Part shown: positions 56,641-64,000 of the stretch, in pieces
Numbering within the stretch: the first letter of the stretch is position 1
Layout of the letters: each line of letters opens with the position of its first letter
NCBI GenBank assembly: GCA_963082975.1
Contig: OY720344.1
Location: forward strand, 12,449,580-12,513,579
Origin: Labia minor
Lineage: Eukaryota; Arthropoda; Insecta; Dermaptera; Spongiphoridae
Direction of reading: 5' to 3'
DNA: 64,000 nt
Made by a program: the position numbers and the translations under genes
The notes under the pieces: model-generated
What the model was told of the DNA's origin: nothing
Seen by the model: only the letters and a program-made list of their open reading frames with translations
The model's database searches: none

Positions 56641-57242
56641 TATTCATTTACATTATTTATTTTATATCATATTTAGTATATGTTTTTGTCTTCATATTGA
56701 AACACACATATAATTATTTTATTAAGTAGATATATTAGAAAAATTATCTTTAATACCTTTCAGAAAATTTACTTTTTATAAATTAGTTCAAATATTTTTT
56801 TTTTATTAAATATAATAATGAAACTGATACGAAAATATATTTAAAGATTGTTTTTATGAGAGGACAAAATACAAGAATTTTTTATTTTGAAAATTTCAAA
56901 TTCATTACAAAATACAAGGAATATATATATAAATTGCTCATCTTACTTCATAATTTTCGGAGGGTTTATTAATTAAAAAAACAATATTTTTCTAATTAAA
57001 TTGTTGGTAGAAGATTTATAACAAAATGTATTTTTAATGGCAACATTTTTTTTATTTATTTAATTTTATATTTTTTTTTTTTTCCAAAATTACATCTTCG
57101 AGCACAACCACTGAGGAGCACCTCTTATAAATCTAATTCTTATAAAAAATTATTATTTATTTGATAAAAATATATACCCTATCTATCGAAATGATAAAAT
57201 CTTTCAATGTTCTTTGATGTGTTGTCAATTAAAGCAGCTTAT
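56641..57242. other. AT-rich spacer, possible 3' UTR of the minus-strand gene
   Basis: TTTATT (AATAAA on the minus strand) occurs at about 57050, some 190 bases past the stop of the exon below. Such hexamers are common here by chance. Confidence 0.35.
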
Positions 57243-57416
57243 TTAGCACGCGTGGCACTTGATAAGTCCAACTTCATCGCAATTCATGCATTTAAGTGCG
57301 ACAAATTCAGCGGTAAAGTCGTTTCGATGAACCGATTTTTTACTTCCGTTGCAGACATTGCAGGGCAACAGGCGATAGCCACCACAAACTTGGCACACGT
57401 GGCATGCGTCAGGACT
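57243..57416 (-). CDS. terminal exon of a GRXCR/CG31559-type glutaredoxin-domain cysteine-rich protein
   Basis: 58 codons including the stop TAA. On the minus strand the exon follows a good acceptor, GTTATATACAG, in phase 0. It encodes four Cys pairs in the order CHVCQVCGG, LPCNVCNGSKKSVHRN, CMNCDEVG and KCHAC. This is the conserved zinc-binding-like C-terminus that follows the glutaredoxin domain in glutaredoxin domain-containing cysteine-rich proteins (vertebrate GRXCR1, fly CG31559 type). GRXCR1 acts in actin-rich sensory-cell protrusions in vertebrates; the insect role is less clear. G+C content and codon use differ sharply from the flanks, and the frame has no lesion. The glutaredoxin domain and N-terminus are not visible between here and 64000, so earlier exons are probably outside. 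The plus-strand frame over it (57207-57470) is a shadow. Confidence 0.85.
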   Translation of the reverse strand, partial: SPDACHVCQVCGGYRLLPCNVCNGSKKSVHRNDFTAEFVALKCMNCDEVGLIKCHAC

Positions 57417-57724
57417 CTGTATATAACACATCAAACAAAATCTATTAGAAAACATTCCAAGAGGAAATAAATTCTTAAAAAATAGTAAACTATATATGGT
57501 ATAGAAAATAGAAAATTCTAAAGGAATATAAATTAATTGACTTATAATTTAAGGTTTAAAAAGAAAAATGCAATATAAATAAAAATATAATAATAATTTT
57601 TAAAATTCCCCTCGCAAGCAGAAATGATTGGAGGGTGAATGGTTGTAGTAGATATTGAAAAACAATACAATATACACGTATATATATATATATATAAATA
57701 TAAATATAAATCTTTGGGATTATA
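57417..57724 (-). other. start of the intron upstream of the terminal exon
   Basis: AT-rich. The acceptor AG is at 57417-57418. (TA)n at about 57678-57692. No exon seen. Confidence 0.5.
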
Positions 57725-57945
57725 ACTTCCTATGAAAGAACAACGTCTATCAAACCTAATAGAGGTGTTGTATCATCAGTACAACGAATTTTTTTTATTT
57801 TTTTTTGATCTGGGCCTGTAATTTTTATTTTAAGAAGCTTCCCAATATTTATTACCTAGTTAAGGTACATCTCGTTCCCATAGAACCCAGAAAGTCCAGG
57901 ACTTGAACCTAGGTCCTTATGACTAGGGCGGAGTTTATATATATA
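57725..57945 (-). mobile_element. decayed SINE of the 51.9-kb family
   Basis: AACAACGTCTATCAAACCTA then GAGGTGTTGTATCATCAGTA, and CAGGACTTGAACCTAGGTCC (the decayed B-box), parallel the intact SINE in order and orientation. It runs into (TA)n (57936-57958). Confidence 0.75.
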
Positions 57946-58668
57946 TATATATATATATGATTTATTTATTCCTTAAATTTTGAAGTTTATATATCATATT
58001 ATATGTATTATATTTTACAATGAAAAACAAAAGTTTTTATTTTATTCCATTAAAAATTTGTAAATATTTTAATTTCAATTTCGAAGCATATCTATTCCTC
58101 TCCCCTAATTGGAGCGTCCCGCGTACCTAAATATGATTATTGCTATAGTTCTAAGAACATAGGAAAGTTATGATCAACAAAAAATTTCAAATAAACATTT
58201 TAGGGTTTAAAAAAAAATCTGATATATATCAGAAAGTTACTAAAATATTGTCTATATAAATTATAGTTTTTTTTAAATATAACTATACATTATTAGATGT
58301 AGATGAATATAAATTTCTTATTGCTTTTTTTTTTGTTTAATTTGAAATAATATAATTTGTAAATAAAAAATATATCAATGTTGCTTTTTTCATAACTATA
58401 TATAAAAACATGGAAAAGTTTAAAGATATAAAATTGAACTGGACAGATTGATTTAAAATGGAATTACAAATGTAAATAACAAAAAAATAACAGAATCATA
58501 GGATTATACAAAGGATATATGTATATCATTTTACACAAACATATATTATTCGGAATTATATATTGAACTAATTGGATAACCATTTTGAAAACAAAATAAA
58601 GTTCATTTTCCAATAGGAATCTTGAATTAAAATTTCAATTTTGATAGAGAAAGCAACTCCCTTGTTAT

Positions 58669-58706
<38 letters not shown>

Positions 58707-58989
58707 TTGATCTTTTTTCACCTTTTTTTGTAATAAGGTACGAACACGATTAGAATGGCTCATTAAACTTGAGAAACTTGAAAGATGACACCAATTCAAT
58801 TTCATTATTCTTGAACGATTCACCGACACTTTTTTATTTTGTTTTTTTTTTCAGTCGATGTAATCAATGATATTAACATATAAAAATGAAGATAGATAAT
58901 TGAATAAAAAAAGAGAGTAAAATGATCGAAGATATTTATTTTATTATTAGCTGTTCCCTGCATAAAACACTTCTTAGAGGGACAAGCGG
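57946..58989. other. AT-rich sequence
   Basis: (TA)n lies at about 58666-58706. A mixed patch at 58736-58835 reads VRTRLEWLIKLEKLER and a stop on the plus strand; it may be a chance frame or decayed exon. Confidence 0.4.
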
Positions 58990-59278
58990 TTTCTAGCCCC
59001 ACGAAATTAATTAAAAATAATATTTTATAGAAAATTTGGTTTCAAATACTTATAAAAAAACACAATGTTTAAATATAAAATTATTAACTTTATTCAAATC
59101 GTCGTAATAAGTTTTTTATTTTTTTTATTTGACACTTATTTAATTTAACAAAACAAAATTGAAAAAAAATATGAAGTTAGTTACAAATTAAATTAATGTT
59201 GACAATTTGTTTGTAACTAACTTCATAATGTTACAGACATCACATACATACGACGGAAATTATATATATAGTATAGAT
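58990..59278 (+). repeat. R6 repeat, copy 2, with a perfect 18-bp hairpin
   Basis: It matches 49355-49645 in reverse. TATGAAGTTAGTTACAAA (59170-59187) and its exact complement (59210-59227) form a hairpin. In copy 1 the first arm is TGAATATAGGAACAAA instead, so the pairing there is weak. Confidence 0.85.
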
Positions 59279-59301
59279 TAATGTATGCAGATGTTTTTTT
59301 T

Positions 59302-59938
59302 TACCGACCGACGATAGTAAGGGAGGTATTGTTTGCACACTAAATTTCACATGTGAGGATTTTTACATATCTCCACGAATCATGCATTTTCTTAACAGAA
59401 AAAAGTATTTTTAGCATGATGTCAGTCCGTCTGTCCGTCCGTATAGATGTGTACAGCCTGAACGGCTCAACCGATTTTGATGAAATTTGGTATATTTACT
59501 TATAATGCATCAGTAGGATGAATTGATTCACTTTTGGTGGAAATCCGGAAACCGGAAGTGGTAGTATTAGCGATCGACGATATGAAGGGAAGGGTTATTT
59601 TCACATCAAATTTTACATAAGGAAATTTTTTTATATATCTCCACAACTCATGCACTTTGTATTGGTTTTGTCCTCGGAAAAAATCATCTTCATTAGTTTT
59701 TTCTTAATTTAAAATTATATGACGTCACCCAGTCCTTCATGACGTCACAGTCAGCGCCTCCTTATATATTATAAATAAAATAAAATTAAAAATATTTATG
59801 TTATATCCATATCTGTTTTTTATTTATTTATATTTTATTTATTATGATACATTTAAATTATTTGAAATTGTTTCTGAAGCTAGAAATTAATTTATTTCAA
59901 ACCGTCGGTCGGTTCTGCGCCTGGCCACAGGTCAACTT
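59302..59938 (-). mobile_element. R1 copy g, near full length
   Basis: Plus reading starts TTTTTTTTACCGACCGACGA and ends CCTGGCCACAGGTCAACTTA. Two TGACGTCA sites lie at 59720-59727 and 59740-59747. Core GTCCGTCTGTCCGTCC. Confidence 0.9.
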
Positions 59939-60152
59939 ATTTGACTTAGAAAAATTTATTAATTTAGGAGCTGTAATTGATCTAATCAACAATAATTATA
60001 ATATTATTACTGAGAAAATTTGTATTGAAATTGATAAGAATATTTTATTTAATTTAAGTTTAAATTTATTCAATGTTATTTTATTTAAATATTGTAAATA
60101 TAAAGAAACGACAATATTTATAACAAGAACCGAGATTCAATTCTCCAAGTAA
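59939..60152 (+). other. open stretch next to R1, unassigned
   Basis: A frame continuing out of R1 reads DLEKFINLGAVIDLINNN and onward to a stop at 60152 (about 70 codons). Residue use is mixed for this region, but no family is recognised and the start lies within the repeat. Confidence 0.2.
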
Positions 60153-60312
60153 ATTGCGTTTTTTTATACTATTCTCTAAGAAATAGAAGGGAGTTGATGG
60201 CCAATTTAGACTTAAATATCTTATTCGGATATTGATCCTAAGGGAACGGAAGCTCATCGGCCTTGTCCCGGGAGCGCTTCCGTGATTTGACCTGGCCAAT
60301 TGACAATTTAGT
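60153..60312 (-). other. G+C-richer island with hairpin
   Basis: ACGGAAGC and GCTTCCGT (about 60246-60284) form an 8-bp stem around CCTTGTCCCGGGAG. It ends TTTGACCTGGCCAATTGAC, which vaguely recalls the R1 hairpin end. Nature unknown. Confidence 0.3.
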
Positions 60313-62791
60313 CATTCTGATAAATTAGTTTGTTAGTTAGCAATTGGTTACTAAAAGTCATTCAAAGTTTATTAAATAAAAAAAAATCGATGCAAAAGAA
60401 TAATAGATAATGGTTTAGAAAGAAGCTTTTCCATTTTTCTTTTATTTTGGACAATCGTTAAAGTCGTTGATGGAGTGATTTGGAAAGATAAATTTTATTT
60501 TCACCAAATAATAAAATTCAATCCAATGATTGAAAATACAATCAGTATATTTAAATTTTATCAACTGGCAAATCACTTCTTGTACACGATATTATTGTTG
60601 GATTGGGACGTTAATTACTTTAAATCCACTCACCCTAAAATTCAGAACATAAAATTTTAATTTAATATCGGGATAATAGTAGCAACAAGATTACTGCTCT
60701 GTTTGGAACAAATCACTTTAAAATTTGAATGAATTGGCCATTTTAATTAATAATTGTTATCTACAAAATTAATTTAGAAGAAAACAAAGGAATAAAAGTT
60801 ATAAGAACGATACTTTCAATTTACTAAAAAAAACAACAAAATATCGTTATAATATCGTATTTAAAAAAAAAACAAACATAAATTTTCTTATAAAAATGAG
60901 AGGTTTAAAATTTCCAATAAAAATATCAATTACAAACTAAGTGAATTTTTTTAACCATGTATAAAGTTTAATTATATTTTTTTTTAAATTCCATTTCTCC
61001 TGAATGTATCATAAAGGGCCATAAATCATTGTACTATGTTCAATCGTCGGTGTCCATGTTAATATTTATTGTTTGTCACAGAATTCAAGGGGTAGGAAAT
61101 TAATTAAATTTTTCTTATACCGCATTTTATTTGAGAATTAAACTTTTGTTATTATATGTATTCTTTAACGTAAGATAAATTGATTAATATTTTAATTAAA
61201 TAATTAATAATTCAAATTTTATAATAAACTTTTCACTTGAACAATATCTCTTTCATATAAATTAGAAAAATAATATTAATTTAATTTAAAAATCACAGGC
61301 TTATTATTTAAAATCGTTAATTAATTAATTAAATAATAATTTCATATATAAATGATCGTTTTCCCATAAAGTAAATTTATTAAATATTTAATAAATTTGA
61401 AATTTAACTTTGGATTATAAATACAAACAAATAAATATAATTAATATAAGTATAGTATAAACAAAGATTAGTCCAAATATTCTTAACAAATTAATATAAT
61501 TTAGAAGAAAAAGGTCTGTGTATTTTATTAATATTATATATATACGTATATATATAATGGTCATCATTTTAATGTTTTTTTTTTTTCATTTAGAATTGTG
61601 CAGCTCCTTCCTTATTGTATAATATTTTTTTTTCTTTTTTCTTTTTCAAACTTTCATTTCTATAAATTCATCATTTTCTTTCAATCTTTAGATTGAGAAT
61701 AATAGCACACTTTTTTTTCCACAATTTAACATTTATTTTGTTTTTAAAACAAGATAGAAACTTTTGCTTTATCATAAACTTTTTGAATAACTTTTCAAAA
61801 ATAAAAATAAGAAAAGAAAAAATCAATTTCAATCATAAGGTTTCAAAATATAAAAGATCTTCTGGTAATAAAAAAAAAATTTTAAATTTGATTAATTCGG
61901 ATTGAATGAATTTTTTTCGTAATGATTTTCAAAGGAATATTGGAATTAAAATTTCATTATATAAACTGATATAAAAGTAATGCTATTTTTTTTTTTGTAA
62001 AAAGAAAGTATAATTTTTATTTTATTTAGAATTCCAACTTCCTGATCAATTTTCCAGGTAACTTATTTCTTTTCATAGTAAGATTGATCTTTCAATTATA
62101 AATCATTATTATTTAAAATTATAATCATAATCAATTAATAAGAGTTTTTGTGTTAATAATAAATTTTAAATATAGACATTTTTTTTCATTATTATTAAGT
62201 AAATGTATAATAATGTATTTATTCTATTACCCTTCAAAATTCGTAAAATAACTGAATTTTATTTTTTTTTTAATGAAATTTATATTTTAAATAAACCCTG
62301 ATGAGTATTATTAAGTGAATCTCTTTTGTTTTCTTAAAAAAAAGTAATATTAAGGTAGAAAAATCATAAAGATATTTTACTTCTCTCGATAAGAAATGCT
62401 TAATGAGAATTTATAAAGAGCATTCGAGACTAATAGGCAATTTTTCGTTTTTACTGATCAATTAAAAGCACTCTTAACTAAATTAACTTTTACTCCATGG
62501 CTATAATAAATTTAATTTGATTTGAATTGATTTTTTTTATTATTAAGATTAATCGTAAATCACATTTAATTATATCATTTGAAAATATATTGGATCATCG
62601 CCACACATACAAATGAAAGTGTTTAAATTTTAAAATTTTTAAATACATAATTATGATTTTTTTTTTGTTTATTCTCTTATAAACATTTCATTTAGAGATT
62701 AGCAAAATATTTAAAATAAAGTTTAATGGTTTAAAAAAAAAGAAAGAAGTTAGAAGGATTTAAGTGCAGAGAGATTTGTTGGTTTTTTTAG
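60313..62791. other. long AT-rich stretch
   Basis: No gene supported. (TA)n lies at about 61536-61557. Chance frames only. Confidence 0.5.
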
Positions 62792-62824
62792 GATTCTGTC
62801 AGAGGTTTATACGATTGAAGACAG
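62792..62824 (+). other. possible 33-nt microexon
   Basis: GGTTTTTTTAG precedes and GTGAGCGAG follows a 33-base segment, GATTCTGTCAGAGG to GAAGACAG. Both boundaries fit splice consensus, and the length is a multiple of three. One frame is open (FCQRFIRLKT). Not linked to any gene seen here. Confidence 0.2.
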
Positions 62825-63431
62825 GTGAGCGAGCAGAAGAGGAAAAAAAAACAATTTTTGGAATGAAGTCCATTTAAAAAAAAAATTCTTGTTTTATACA
62901 TTAAGTAACTCTTATATAAAAAGAAACGGAAACAAAAATATTTTTCTAAATCCAGAAAATATATTTTAAACATCACATTGATATTATTTATTTGATATAT
63001 TTATATAAAAATTATAATTTTCAATCAATTAAATATTTTAATTAAATTACAAATTATTATAAAATTATATTTTTAAAAAAAATTAAGGGCCTTTGTTAGA
63101 ATGAAATTAGAAAAGAATATACTTTGGAAAACCAAACTTATCCTAACAGGTATTTTCAAGAATTGATTTATATTTCATAAAACTTTTCTTAGAATAAAAT
63201 GTTCAGTTTTATTCATCTTTACATTTACAATGATTTATTATTTGACTTAGATAATTGGTAACACTACTTTTGTCAGAATCCTAGGAATAGGATTAAGTAC
63301 ATTCTTTTCTTTCTATAAGGTATTTTTAGTATTCTTTTCTCTAACCTTTCTATTATGATCATATTTTAATAAATATAGATTAGTTATATGAGAGTAGACT
63401 TATTTTAAAAGTTAGTATTTTTTTAAGAAAA
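62825..63431. other. AT-rich spacer
   Basis: No gene recognised. Confidence 0.5.
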
Positions 63432-64000
63432 TAAATAAATTGACCTGTGGCCAGGCACAGATCCGACCGACGGTTTGAAATAAATTAATTTCCAGCTACA
63501 GAAACAATTTCAAATAATTCAAATGTATCTATTAATGCAATAAAAAACAGATATGGATATAACATAAATATTTTTAATTTTATTTTATTTATAATATATA
63601 AGGAGCCGCTGGCTGTGACGTCATATAATTTTAAATTAAGAAAAAACTAATGAAGATGATTTTTCCCGAGAACAAAACCAATACAATGATTCGTGAAGAT
63701 ATATAAAAAATCTCCTCATGTGAAATTTGGTGTGAAAATAACCCTTCCCTTCCTATCGTCGATCGGTAATACTACCACTTCCGGTTATATACCAAAAGTT
63801 AATCAATTCATCATACTGATGCATTAAGTAAATAATAACAAATTTCATAAAAATCCGTTGAGCCGTTCAAGCTGTACACATCTATACGGACGGACGGACA
63901 GACATGCTAAACATACTTTTTTCTGTTAACAAAATGCATGATGCGTGGAGATATGTAAAAATTTGCACATGTGAAATTTGGTGTGAAAACAATACCTCAC
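63432..64000 (+). mobile_element. R1 copy h, running off the window
   Basis: It starts AATTGACCTGTGGCCAGG and reaches GGTGTGAAAACAATACCTCA at the window end. One TGACGTCA at about 63618. The short core is GGACGGACGGACAGAC. Confidence 0.9.

Noticed and set aside
57207..57470. 87-codon plus-strand open frame
   Set aside because: It is the antisense shadow of the cysteine-rich exon on the minus strand, which has the recognisable conserved motifs.

Overview
The window is eukaryotic nuclear DNA, very rich in A+T and crowded with transposon remains. The evidence points to an arthropod, most likely a hemipteran-like insect with a large genome. It holds three mariner lineages, 3' ends of an I/Jockey-like LINE, tRNA-headed SINEs, a hAT MITE, many microsatellite-centred non-autonomous elements, an exon with splice-like borders and a lineage-specific C2H2 zinc-finger cluster. 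The organism call rests on repeat style and family content and is inference. No bacterial operon, CRISPR array, rRNA or intact tRNA gene was seen.

Layout. 1-13.3 kb holds only repeats: a LINE tail (1.9-2.6 kb), a nested microsatellite-bearing element (5.2-6.4 kb), a mariner fossil (6.6 kb), rearranged foldback elements (9.9-10.3 kb), DINE/Helentron-like element R1 (11.0-11.6 kb), an element with 39-bp inverted ends (11.8-12.35 kb) and a perfect 67-bp-arm palindrome (12.65-12.85 kb). 13.3-31.4 kb is a direct tandem triplication of a roughly 5-6 kb unit. Each unit has a conserved 5' splice donor, an intron of about 0.65 kb, a C2H2 zinc-finger gene (16, 10 and 7 fingers), a tail of fossil fingers and a degraded irritans-type mariner. 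Insertions private to one copy (an R3 and an R1-bearing insert in copy B, a LINE fragment in copy C) and copy-specific deletions give a relative history.

31.4-64 kb is again mostly transposon landscape: R1 copies at 33.0, 37.7, 41.9, 59.3 and 63.4 kb, a 159-bp perfect-arm palindrome (37.08-37.46 kb), several inverted-repeat elements, a SINE with a 15-bp target-site duplication (51.86-52.17 kb) and a hAT MITE with an 8-bp duplication (56.43-56.64 kb). Two places suggest ordinary genes on the minus strand. A G+C-rich island at 41.44-41.74 kb looks like a first coding exon. A 58-codon terminal exon at 57.24-57.42 kb encodes the cysteine-rich C-terminus of a GRXCR/CG31559-type glutaredoxin-domain protein; its other exons are not visible here.

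The zinc-finger genes probably encode nuclear DNA-binding proteins. Their copies differ in finger number and in DNA-contact residues, as expected of a fast-evolving family. A role in recognising transposons is only a hypothesis.
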